A stretch of 64,000 nucleotides of DNA from an uncultured Roseburia sp. (lineage in GTDB: Bacteria > Bacillota > Clostridia > Lachnospirales > Lachnospiraceae), in contig URUD01000011.1 of assembly GCA_900550935.1 (NCBI GenBank), positions 1-64,000 on the forward strand, written 5' to 3'. Of this stretch, positions 1 to 7,636 are shown piece by piece. Every line of letters starts with the position of its first letter. The stretch's first letter is position 1. The position numbers and the translations under genes are program-made. A model generated the notes under the pieces. The model did no database searches and was not told where the DNA came from. It was given only the letters and a program-made list of their open reading frames with translations.

Positions 1-1
1 G

Positions 2-40
2 CAGGCTTGGGCTAATGCTATGGATGAGGATTGGTGTCAA
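2..40 (+). CDS. 3' end of an unidentified gene (partial)
   Basis: Frame 2 of the plus strand is open from the window edge to a TAA and reads QAWANAMDEDWCQ. It converges on the SIR2-like gene, 35 bases away. Thirteen codons are too few to name a family, and the open frame could be chance. Confidence 0.3.
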
Positions 41-75
41 TAAACTTAAATATACATATATTATATAATTAAAGA

Positions 76-1596
76 TTAATCGCTAGCATCTTTTCTATCG
101 TAATTAGAATATTTTACATAATCATATGCACATAATAATCTTCTATAATCGGTGGTATTTCCTCTTAAATTGCTCATTTCTTTCAAATAAGGTTCAACTT
201 CCTCTGGCATTATTTTTTTCTCCATTAACGCATATGCAATGACTTCATTTTTATAAGTCATCGCATAATTATCATTTTGCAAAATGTCTATAAGTGAATT
301 TTCTTTCACTTTATATCTAGCCTTAACCAACTCGTAAATTGCTTTTAGCTTCTCCTTCTGCTGTTTTTTCAACTTCTCCGTCCTTTTAATTTTCGGATCA
401 ATTAATGAGAAACCATATATAGGAAAATACTGCGAAGATTGAATTATAATTTTATCAACCAACTCCAAAACCTGATTATTTTCCTCTTCTATTATATCGA
501 AGTAATTCTTCATCATTTCTGGAGCAGTTTGATATGAATAGGTTATTGATTTTTGTGAACCTATTACAAGAACCTTATCACTATTATCTAGCTCATCCAA
601 ATCATTCGTAATTCTTACTTTAATTGTTCCTCCTGCATATATTTCTTTTACTACATTTTGAACTTTCCTTATATCCATAGCTGATACCGGTAACTGTAAG
701 CCCGATAATTCTCTATATATTGCAGCATAATTATCTGTTTTTATTCTATTAATTCTTATTGTTGAAAAACCTTCAACATCTATATCATGTTCCGTAACTT
801 CAACATTATCAGAGTCTTTCGCATACTCTACCAATAAAAACTGTGACCTAACTTTTTCAGCAGCATCTGATGATGGATCAACATATGTAAAGATAGTCTT
901 CAATATTTGTTTTATATTGTCATCACCAATATTATAACCAATAAATATAATTGGGTTATGAATAAATAATGATAATAACTGTGCTCTTATTAATTCATAT
1001 TTCTGATTAAATTTTTCATAATCTTCATGTGTAATTATAATTTTGTCTGGTTCATCTACACTGCCATGTATTTTATATAATGCCCCATATGGATTACTAA
1101 GTAAAATATCATTTCCAACCAATGGTTTAAATCCAAAAATATCTTCCAACATACAATCATAATTCGTTGTGATAATAGAACTTAAATTCTTTTTGGCTTT
1201 CTTTAATTCAGCAAGTTCTGGATCACTTTTATATTTTAATGTTCCAAATATCTGTGCAATATACAATTTAAACCTACTTATATTAATTCCTTTTTCCATA
1301 TTGCTATAAAATAAATCATTAATTTCTTTAAATTTTCCTTTTCTATCTGAAACCAAAGTGGAATTAAATTCCTTTTCAATATCAGAAGCAATTTCATCAT
1401 ATTTATATTTTCCATCATAACAATGATTTGATTTTATATCATAATAATACTCATTATTACCTTTTAATTCGAAACAGATCTTTTTCAGCAAATCGTCCCA
1501 AGAATATGAATTTTCCAAATACCTTAGACTCATTCCGGTTCCTACAAATAACACTGGATGATTACGAAATTGTCTTATAAAATCAGATAATTGCAT
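76..1596 (-). CDS. SIR2-domain protein, probable anti-phage NAD-consuming effector
   Basis: A 506-residue protein. The N-terminal ~270 residues form a SIR2-like Rossmann domain: GTGMS near residue 20 (nucleotide loop), ITTNYD near 145, IHGS with the candidate catalytic His near 180, and FIGYNIGDDN near 220. The C-terminal ~230 residues are charged, have no motif I recognise, and may be a sensor. The start at 1596 is chosen because GGAGA lies just upstream; an ATG 33 bases earlier lacks one. SIR2-domain proteins of this type act in abortive defence by hydrolysing NAD+ (family knowledge). It lies downstream of a restriction-modification pair in the same orientation, in AT-rich DNA, which supports a defence-island role. 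The trigger and activity here are inference. Confidence 0.75.
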   Translation of the reverse strand: MQLSDFIRQFRNHPVLFVGTGMSLRYLENSYSWDDLLKKICFELKGNNEYYYDIKSNHCYDGKYKYDEIASDIEKEFNSTLVSDRKGKFKEINDLFYSNMEKGINISRFKLYIAQIFGTLKYKSDPELAELKKAKKNLSSIITTNYDCMLEDIFGFKPLVGNDILLSNPYGALYKIHGSVDEPDKIIITHEDYEKFNQKYELIRAQLLSLFIHNPIIFIGYNIGDDNIKQILKTIFTYVDPSSDAAEKVRSQFLLVEYAKDSDNVEVTEHDIDVEGFSTIRINRIKTDNYAAIYRELSGLQLPVSAMDIRKVQNVVKEIYAGGTIKVRITNDLDELDNSDKVLVIGSQKSITYSYQTAPEMMKNYFDIIEEENNQVLELVDKIIIQSSQYFPIYGFSLIDPKIKRTEKLKKQQKEKLKAIYELVKARYKVKENSLIDILQNDNYAMTYKNEVIAYALMEKKIMPEEVEPYLKEMSNLRGNTTDYRRLLCAYDYVKYSNYDRKDASD

Positions 1597-1672
1597 AATT
1601 TCATCTCCTTTTCCAAAAAATAATTTCACTTTTGATCATGTTACAACTCTGCTTTCTCCTTGCTATTCATTA

Positions 1673-1810
1673 ATTAATTGTACTTTTTCTACAAGCACGC
1701 GATAGTTTTCTACATATACCATCTTCAGATCCGAAGGCACATATTTCTGTTAGACTATTGCTTCCACAAATATCTGGATTTGCATGTCCAAATACTGATG
1801 TAGTATCCAT
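1673..1810 (-). CDS. possible 45-residue ORF between methylase and SIR2 gene
   Basis: An ATG-started frame of 45 codons, rich in Cys and Ser (contains CGSNS and CRKLSRACRK), fills most of the space between the methyltransferase and the SIR2 gene. It has no convincing ribosome binding site and no family I recognise. It may be a remnant or chance. Nothing else is visible in 1597-1853. Confidence 0.2.
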
Positions 1811-1853
1811 GTATTTTTTTCATTATAATGGCTCGGAAAAACCGACTTACATT

Positions 1854-2756
1854 TTATTCATTACCATCCATCCTCAGTAATATATTGTTATAATATTCCT
1901 CATTTATCTCAAACCCAATATATTCTCTGTTTAATCTTTTTGCCGCAACTAATGTTGTTCCACATCCACAAAACGGATCTAACACAGTCTGTCCTTCTTT
2001 AGTTACTAACGAAATAAGTATTTCCATTAATTCCACCGCTTTTTGCGTTGGATGTAATCCTCTATCAGTTTTTTGAGTCTTTACTTTTAGAATATTAGAA
2101 CATATTTCAAGTCCTTCATTCAAAGTAGTTAATTCTTTTAACTTGTTTTCATTAAATGCACCAACTTCATATTTTGTGATGTTATCTGTCAAAGTAGTTC
2201 CCTGTGGATAAGGTTTCATAAACCAAAGTATTGGTTCAAATAGAGGTCGCAGATTTCCAATCTTCCATCCCTCCCACGCTAAACTATTCTGTTCGTCATT
2301 TCTTCTATCAAAAACGCAACTAACTCTCTGTGCTCTATATGCTGCTGAATCCTTTTCCCATGCAATCATATCTTTAAAAATAAAACCAGCATCTTCCATT
2401 GCACAAATACACCTATGAGCCATCCTTCGTCCTGCAAATATGAAACAACTTGCACCTGGTTTTAATACTCTTAACCAATCTTCTGCCCACGATGAACACC
2501 ATTGATAATATTCGATTGGAATATTTTTATCTGATTGAGCCCATCCATTCAATGGTTTACCTCTAGTCTTAAAAATACTTCCACTTTTTTCTTGTGCTGG
2601 GCTTTTCCCTAACAGCGCACTATTTGTATTGTTATGTAAAACATCCCATTTATCATAATTTATCCCATATGGAATATCAGACAATATCAAATGTACTGAT
2701 TCTGTGTTTACACTCTTTATTAATTGTATTGAATCTCCCAATTCAATTCTGCTCAT
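1854..2756 (-). CDS. type II DNA adenine methyltransferase, beta class (HindIII-like system)
   Basis: A 300-residue N6/N4 methyltransferase. The catalytic motif comes first (SDIPYG near residue 27, a DPPY variant) and the S-adenosylmethionine motif last (DPFCGCGTTL near 260, followed by YIGFEI), which is the beta-class order. It starts 11 bases after the stop of the HindIII-like endonuclease gene, in the same orientation, with AGGTAGG upstream, so the two are co-transcribed. M.HindIII methylates the first A of AAGCTT; the same specificity here is inferred from the partner nuclease. Base composition is AT-rich like the rest of the island. Confidence 0.85.
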   Translation of the reverse strand: MSRIELGDSIQLIKSVNTESVHLILSDIPYGINYDKWDVLHNNTNSALLGKSPAQEKSGSIFKTRGKPLNGWAQSDKNIPIEYYQWCSSWAEDWLRVLKPGASCFIFAGRRMAHRCICAMEDAGFIFKDMIAWEKDSAAYRAQRVSCVFDRRNDEQNSLAWEGWKIGNLRPLFEPILWFMKPYPQGTTLTDNITKYEVGAFNENKLKELTTLNEGLEICSNILKVKTQKTDRGLHPTQKAVELMEILISLVTKEGQTVLDPFCGCGTTLVAAKRLNREYIGFEINEEYYNNILLRMDGNE

Positions 2757-2767
2757 TAATATTCTAC

Positions 2768-3652
2768 CTACCTATTCAGTCTATCAATATACTGGGAAAT
2801 AACATTTATTTTTTCCTGCAATTTCTTTGCTTTAATCAATTCTTCTATTGCTTTTTCCTTGGTATATTTCTTTATTTCCTCTATACAGCCTGTCCAATAT
2901 GCTATTTCTGTTTTTCCTCTATACATAATCAATTTTTTATAAGCATTTAACATACTTCTATATTTTGTTTCTGGCAAACCAATTTTCTTTGCAACATAAA
3001 CATCCATTTTAGGCAAAAAACAACATTTAGCATTCGCAAAACTTAATGATTTATCTCTTGCTATCATTTGAGAGGCATTCCATAGAGATTCCAAAGATAA
3101 TGATTCTGTCTCTTTCACATTTTCTTCTAGTAAAATAGATATATGTTCCCACGCCAACAAACATACATTATTATCAAGAGCTTTTGAATATATTTGACTG
3201 GTAGATTGTGGATATTGAAAATATGGTGCAACTAAAACAGCATACTCATTCTCTGATCCACGCCAATCGCTCAAGTTACTAACTTTAAAATCCTTCTGGT
3301 TCCTTGCCGTTCTACTCAGCCTAAAACATTTTGCATCTGCAACCAGACTATATTTATATCCCGAAATACTTTCTGCTAATATATCAGCACTATCTGCCCT
3401 TTCATCCAAAGCTCTTGATGCCAATCCTAGCAATCTAAAGCATCTTGCTAAAACTATATCTGAAGCCTTTGAATATAATTTTTCTTCTGTCGAATCATGT
3501 TCTATATTTTCAGGGATAGTTCCTATCTGCTTTACGATTTCTTTGAAATCTTTCTCTGATATCTCATCAATATATTTTCTTATTTCCTCGGTTGCTTCCT
3601 TAAAATCTTTTGTAGAAAGCGTTTTAATTTTTTTTATAAGTTTTTCAAACAT
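2768..3652 (-). CDS. HindIII-family type II restriction endonuclease
   Basis: A 294-residue protein that matches my recollection of HindIII along most of its length: EEKLYSKASDIVLAR near residue 55, then LVADAKCFRLSRTARNQKDFKV near 104-125 (D-x-K catalytic segment), APYFQYP near 147 and CLLAWEHISILLE near 170. The length equals HindIII (about 300). It should cut AAGCTT (family inference), a site present in this window, for example at 3714-3719 and 4168-4173, so host DNA would need the adjacent methylase. The start is preceded by AAGGAGATAAG. A broken small regulatory-type gene lies directly upstream. Confidence 0.9.
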   Translation of the reverse strand: MFEKLIKKIKTLSTKDFKEATEEIRKYIDEISEKDFKEIVKQIGTIPENIEHDSTEEKLYSKASDIVLARCFRLLGLASRALDERADSADILAESISGYKYSLVADAKCFRLSRTARNQKDFKVSNLSDWRGSENEYAVLVAPYFQYPQSTSQIYSKALDNNVCLLAWEHISILLEENVKETESLSLESLWNASQMIARDKSLSFANAKCCFLPKMDVYVAKKIGLPETKYRSMLNAYKKLIMYRGKTEIAYWTGCIEEIKKYTKEKAIEELIKAKKLQEKINVISQYIDRLNR

Positions 3653-3655
3653 TTC

Positions 3656-3875
3656 TTATCTCCTTTTGTGTTTTCTATTATCCCTTGGCTTTTCTGTACC
3701 ATCCGGTATTTCCAAGCTTTCGCCAAACATAAATACTACATCTATTGTATTTTGTAGGTATAAGATTTGTACCCTTCTTTTTGAAATATTTCATTGCAGC
3801 TTGACTTGCTGTCATATATCCTATAATTTTTATCTCTTTTTTTATTATTATATTCGATATAGCGACTAATAGCAA
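3656..3875 (-). pseudogene. broken helix-turn-helix/excisionase-like regulator upstream of the restriction gene
   Basis: One frame carries GYMTASQAAMKYF, the start of a MerR/excisionase-type small helix-turn-helix protein. The expected C-terminal part (FGESLEIPDGTEKP, as in the FGNSWxIPxDxxKP ending of that family) is in another frame and stops at 3656 within the endonuclease ribosome binding site. The middle is degenerate. The gene appears frameshifted; an intact version would be a candidate controller of the restriction operon or an excisionase partner of the integrase. Confidence 0.45.
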
Positions 3876-3877
3876 TG

Positions 3878-3933
3878 GAACTTGTGTTTGACTTTTCTAT
3901 ATTATAGCACCACCAGTAATCGAACACAAGTTC
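3878..3933. repeat. inverted pair of 14-bp boxes (GAACTTGTGTTTGA / TCGAACACAAGTTC)
   Basis: Two 14-bp sequences at 3878-3891 and 3920-3933 are reverse complements with one mismatch, 28 bases apart. They sit between the restriction operon and the integrase remnant. Each resembles a Gram-positive LexA box (CGAAC-N4-GTTC) imperfectly. They could be regulator operators or integrase arm sites. Confidence 0.5.
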
Positions 3934-3946
3934 TGCTGCTATTTAA

Positions 3947-4790
3947 TTTATCTTCCCTCATACACGTCCCACAATCTCTTCTGCTCCGCTCCAATTCTCA
4001 CTATCTCCTGCAAATGCAAAAAGGATATATTGTATTTTACAGAGCTTATTCAAATTTGCTGTTACACAGGGCTGTATCAAAGAAACCCCTTGTAAAAATG
4101 TAATTCTTCCTAAAAAGAACCCATTAGAGGAACAGAAACAAATGTATCTGACTGATGAAGAATTACAAAGCTTCTTAAAATTATTTAAGGATTATTCATC
4201 ATTCAATACTATTATCTTAGTATTACTTGATACTGGTATGCGTTCGGGAGAATGTTTAGGCTTACAATGGGAAAATATTGATTTTAAACAAAAAAATACA
4301 TATCAGACATACATTAACTGACATAGGCGGTAAACATTTTCTGACTACTCCTAATACAGCTACAAGTATCAGAGATTTGTATATGAATGATAACCTTATT
4401 GAATTACTTAAAAAGCATAGAGTTGAACAACGCAAGTTACAAATGGCTATCGGTTCTGATTTTGCACACCCCGAAATGGTGTTTACTTCTGCTACTGGTA
4501 ATTATAAAGACCGCAGTAGTCTTAATACATCATTCAAGCGTTTTCTTAAAGGTACTGGCTTTGAATATCTTACATTACACAAATTAAGACATACGAACGC
4601 AACCTTGTTATTAAATAATGGACTTGATTTAAAAATATTATCAGACCATTTAGGACATGCTGATATTCAGATTACAGCAGGCACATACGCCGCTGTTTTA
4701 GATAGTTCAAGAAAGAAAACTGCTGACTTCATGAAGCAGATTTTAACAGAACAAACACCAAATAAGCACCAAATGCTTAGAATTGGATAA
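3947..4790 (+). pseudogene. tyrosine recombinase/integrase, 5'-truncated and frameshifted
   Basis: Two frames together encode most of a phage/ICE-type tyrosine integrase. The first (from just after a TAA at 3944-3946) reads through AKRIYCILQSLFKFAV and CKNVILP to DTGMRSGECLGLQWENIDF, with the first catalytic Arg. At a run of seven A (4290-4296) the frame must shift by one to continue into IHIRHTLT, then HKLRHTNATLL, LGHADI and a terminal TYAAV containing the catalytic Tyr. The N-terminal arm-binding domain is missing. It reads toward the 3' end of rpsI, a known integration target of conjugative elements, and ends 51 bases from it. Either it is dead or the A7 run permits slippage; dead is more likely given the missing 5' end. 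Confidence 0.8.
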
Positions 4791-4827
4791 AAAGAAACCC
4801 CTGCAAACCAAAGTTTACAAGGGTTTC
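4788..4827 (-). terminator. intrinsic terminator of the rplM-rpsI operon
   Basis: On the minus strand a GAAACCC.../...GGGTTTC stem (arms 4821-4827 and 4794-4800, extended inward by pairs around GTAAAC) is followed by a T run. It lies 15 bases past the rpsI stop and overlaps the end of the integrase remnant. Confidence 0.7.
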
Positions 4828-4841
4828 GAGTGTCCCGATTA

Positions 4842-5234
4842 TTATCTCTTTGAGAACTGTGGTGCACGACGTGCAGCTTTGAGACCGTATTTCTTACGCT
4901 CTTTCATACGAGGATCACGTGTTAAGAATCCTGCTTTTTTCAGAACTGGTCTGTAATCTGCATCTACATTTAATAATGCACGAGCGATACCATGGCGGAT
5001 TGCTCCTGCCTGTCCTGTGTATCCACCACCACGAACGTTTACTAAAACGTCGAATTTATCAGCTGTCTCAGTAGCTGCTAATGGCTGACGAACAACAACT
5101 TTTAAAGTCTCTAATCCGAAATATTCGTCCATGTCTCTTTTATTGATGGTAATTTTACCTGTTCCAGGTACTAAATATACTCTAGCAACAGATGATTTTC
5201 TTCTTCCTGTTCCGTAATACTTTGTATTAGCCAC
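4842..5234 (-). CDS. rpsI: 30S ribosomal protein S9
   Basis: A 130-residue S9 with the expected start (ANTKYYGTGRRKSSVARV), the central GGGYTGQAGAIRHGIARAL and the conserved basic tail RRAPQFSKR. It is a component of the small subunit head, its C-terminal tail reaching the P site. It follows rplM by 16 bases as the second gene of the operon. The 3' end borders the accessory island, so this gene probably carries the attachment site. Confidence 0.98.
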   Translation of the reverse strand: MANTKYYGTGRRKSSVARVYLVPGTGKITINKRDMDEYFGLETLKVVVRQPLAATETADKFDVLVNVRGGGYTGQAGAIRHGIARALLNVDADYRPVLKKAGFLTRDPRMKERKKYGLKAARRAPQFSKR

Positions 5235-5250
5235 TGTTTTTCCCTCCTAA

Positions 5251-5679
5251 TTAAAATGTTAAAGCTTCAGGTTTCTGAGCTGCATGTTTGTGATCCGGTC
5301 CAGCATATACAAATAATTTTGTATACATTTCTCTTCCTAAAGGTCCCTTTGGAAGCATACCTTTTACAGCGTGCTCAATAACTCTTTCCGGGTGTTTTGC
5401 TAACATTTCTTTTAATGTGGTTTCTTTCATTCCACCTACATAATCGGAGTGACTGTAGTAGATCTTCTGATCTAATTTTTTACCAGTTACTTTAATCTTC
5501 TCTGCATTAACAACGATTACATAATCACCAGTATCGATGTGCGGTGTAAAGATAGCTTTATTTTTTCCTCTTAATACTTTAGCAACTTCAGATGCTAAGC
5601 GTCCTAATGTCATACCTTCAGCGTCAACTACATACCATTTTCTATCAATGGTAGCTGGGCTAGCCATAAAAGTTTTCAT
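5251..5679 (-). CDS. rplM: 50S ribosomal protein L13
   Basis: A 142-residue L13, beginning MKTFMASPATIDRKWYVVDA and containing GDYVIVVNAEKI and AVKGMLPKGPLGR. It is an early-assembly protein of the large subunit. The start at 5679 has AGGAGGAAG a few bases upstream and gives the usual length; an upstream in-frame ATG would add a 14-residue tail not found in the family. First gene of the rplM-rpsI pair, with its own promoter and a 140-nt leader. Confidence 0.98.
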   Translation of the reverse strand: MKTFMASPATIDRKWYVVDAEGMTLGRLASEVAKVLRGKNKAIFTPHIDTGDYVIVVNAEKIKVTGKKLDQKIYYSHSDYVGGMKETTLKEMLAKHPERVIEHAVKGMLPKGPLGREMYTKLFVYAGPDHKHAAQKPEALTF

Positions 5680-5819
5680 TGATCTTCCTCCTAGAAATAA
5701 TGTTCGAAAACGCTCCACCATGTGAATGTCCTGGACACATCGCTTCTGCGTTCTTAATTGTTTATAGTTTAAATGTCGCTCCGGGGCTTTTGGATTGACA
5801 TTAATTCACTATCACAGAC
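5680..5819 (-). promoter_or_regulatory. rplM 5' leader, candidate L13 autoregulatory leader
   Basis: About 140 nt of untranslated leader separate the predicted transcription start from the rplM start codon. L13 leaders that bind L13 and control the operon are known in Bacillota. I see the right position and length but did not fold the RNA, so identity with that family is inference. Confidence 0.45.
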
Positions 5820-5825
5820 CTATAT

Positions 5826-5854
5826 ATTATAGTACACGTCTCCATGTGTGTCAA
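5826..5854 (-). promoter_or_regulatory. sigma-A promoter of rplM-rpsI
   Basis: Perfect consensus on the minus strand: TTGACA (5849-5854), 17-base spacer, TATAAT (5826-5831). It places transcription start near 5819. Confidence 0.9.
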
Positions 5855-5891
5855 CTAATTTTTCATCTATTCTTCATTATTTTTGAACGTT

Positions 5892-6866
5892 TCAGTTCTG
5901 CCACCGAACTTCTCCCTGCTCCAACAATGGATAACGAATCAATTCACTTCCATCCAGATCTTCCCGGTGCATGTCCACTGCGGTGATCTGATGATTTCCG
6001 TACGTTGTATAGTAGTAAATTCCTCTGCTCGCGTTACAGCAGGAAGTGTAGATCGTAATCTCGTATTTTCCTTCCGCCACTTCACAGCATCCGCGCTGCT
6101 GATCCACTGAACCTAAAATATGGAAAAACTGGCTTACGCTCTCCTGCTCGCTGTCACCGGATACGGAATTTTGCTTCGTATATGCCACACGCGCAAAACG
6201 AGAGGCAGAAGATAAATCTCCCGGCAGTCCGAGTGCGCCCATGCCACGGCTGTATGTGTGAAGTGGAAGTTCCTCTGACCAGTTATTTTCCGGCTGTTTT
6301 GGTGAAAGGTTCATATAATTGTTGAGCAAAAACATCTGTGTCTCAAATGGCGGGTTGTTCGTCAGGACACCCACTTTATTCTCATAGATGTGCAGTCCGT
6401 CTGCCATACATTCTACAGTAAGGGCCTCTTTCTCATCCGCAATGATCCAGTGAAGCTGTGCAGTCGGAAGCTGCTCACTGAATGGTGTTCCGACCAAACT
6501 CATTTTATCAAGCAACGCCCGGGCTTCCTTAACCGAGTCACACTGACTTAAGATCCATGGGATAAATTCGTACTGCGCGACATTCTCCCTGTCATTTTCC
6601 ACTTCCTGATATACGGCATTTCCCACGAAATTAAGGCCTGCCATTCCCAGTCCTTTTTCATTGATCGCGTCATAATAAAGAGGATAATCACCTGCCACAT
6701 GCGCCATTCCAAGGATGGCATAATGGGTCTTCTTTTCCCCCATATACCGGAATTTCAGCACATAATTACGCGGTGTTATCGTGATCTCATCCCCATATGA
6801 CATCTCATAATCTAACGTTCTTCCTATATAAAAATCTTTTGTCCGATAGGTTGCTGCTGTGCACAT
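5892..6866 (-). CDS. cbh: choloylglycine hydrolase family protein, probable bile salt hydrolase
   Basis: A 324-residue Ntn-hydrolase. Cys2 (MCTAAT) becomes the catalytic N-terminal nucleophile after Met removal. Other signature parts are GRTLDYE (Arg16, Asp19), GLNFVGNAVY (Asn near 78), TNNPPFETQ (Asn near 170) and GMGALGLPGDLSSASRFAR with the conserved Arg near 225. The family cleaves taurine or glycine from conjugated bile acids in the cytoplasm, or penicillin V in some members. AAAGGGGACAG precedes the start. It lies 20 bases after truA, so it probably shares that transcript, and it separates truA from rplM, which are usually neighbours. Bile salt activity is more likely than penicillin acylase but was not tested. 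Confidence 0.88.
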   Translation of the reverse strand: MCTAATYRTKDFYIGRTLDYEMSYGDEITITPRNYVLKFRYMGEKKTHYAILGMAHVAGDYPLYYDAINEKGLGMAGLNFVGNAVYQEVENDRENVAQYEFIPWILSQCDSVKEARALLDKMSLVGTPFSEQLPTAQLHWIIADEKEALTVECMADGLHIYENKVGVLTNNPPFETQMFLLNNYMNLSPKQPENNWSEELPLHTYSRGMGALGLPGDLSSASRFARVAYTKQNSVSGDSEQESVSQFFHILGSVDQQRGCCEVAEGKYEITIYTSCCNASRGIYYYTTYGNHQITAVDMHREDLDGSELIRYPLLEQGEVRWQN

Positions 6867-6886
6867 ACTGTCCCCTTTCTGTCTGC

Positions 6887-7621
6887 TTATTCATACTCGA
6901 TCCCGATCATCGTAAGACCATGTGCCGGTGCCGTAGGGCCTGCCGCACTGCGGTCCTTCTGTTCCAGAATATTTTTTATCTTCTCCGGCTCCAACTCGCC
7001 GCCTCCGACTTTTACTAACGTTCCCGCTATGATCCGCACCATATTATACAAAAATCCATTTCCACAGACACGGATCGTGATGATGGCACCATCCGTTATA
7101 ACATCACAGGCATAGATTGTCCGCACGGTCGTTTTCACCTGTGCCCCGACCGCACAAAAGCTCTTAAAATCATGTTCTCCGACCAGATAGGATGCTGCCT
7201 GCTGCATCTTCTCCACATCCAACGGATGATGATAAAAATAAGTATCAAACCGTCGGTTCGGCATACGGAATGTCCGGTTTAAAATGCGATACTCATAAGT
7301 CTTACGGCTGTTCTGATACCGCGGATGCCAGTCCCAAGGCACCTCACAGGAATCCTGTACTACAATATCCTCCGGCAGCCTTTGATTCAATGCAAATGAA
7401 ATCTTCTCTGCTGGCATCCTCGTATTCGTATCAAAGATCGCCACATTTCCAAGCGAATGAACCCCGGAATCCGTCCGGCTTGCCCCCATTACCACGATCG
7501 GCTCGCCAAGCAGGTCGGTTAATTTACGGTTTAACACTTCCTCGATCGTAATGCCGTTTGGCTGCACCTGCCAGCCTTTGTAATTGGTGCCGTCATATGC
7601 AACCACTAACTTTACACGCAT
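6887..7621 (-). CDS. truA: tRNA pseudouridine(38-40) synthase TruA
   Basis: A 244-residue protein with the TruA start (YDGTNYKGWQVQPN), catalytic Asp in ASRTDSGVHS near residue 52 and GNGFLYNMVRIIAGTLV near 190. It makes pseudouridine at positions 38-40 of the tRNA anticodon arm. It sits 15 bases after ecfT in the conserved ecfA1-ecfA2-ecfT-truA order. Confidence 0.97.
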   Translation of the reverse strand: MRVKLVVAYDGTNYKGWQVQPNGITIEEVLNRKLTDLLGEPIVVMGASRTDSGVHSLGNVAIFDTNTRMPAEKISFALNQRLPEDIVVQDSCEVPWDWHPRYQNSRKTYEYRILNRTFRMPNRRFDTYFYHHPLDVEKMQQAASYLVGEHDFKSFCAVGAQVKTTVRTIYACDVITDGAIITIRVCGNGFLYNMVRIIAGTLVKVGGGELEPEKIKNILEQKDRSAAGPTAPAHGLTMIGIEYE

Positions 7622-7636
7622 GTTTTACCTCCGAAT

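Noticed and set aside
2594..2950. Plus-strand open frame of 118 codons over the methylase/endonuclease junction
   Set aside because: Very rich in Leu, Tyr, Phe and Cys, antisense to two clear genes, no ribosome binding site; a shadow of AT-rich coding DNA.
3742..3927. 61-codon minus frame overlapping the broken helix-turn-helix gene
   Set aside because: No family features; the helix-turn-helix remnant in the neighbouring frame explains the region better.
4080..4098. GAAACCCCTTGTAAA as a second copy of the rpsI terminator arm, i.e. an attachment repeat
   Set aside because: It is explained as coding sequence of the integrase (KETPCKNV) and similarity to 4794-4808 is short.
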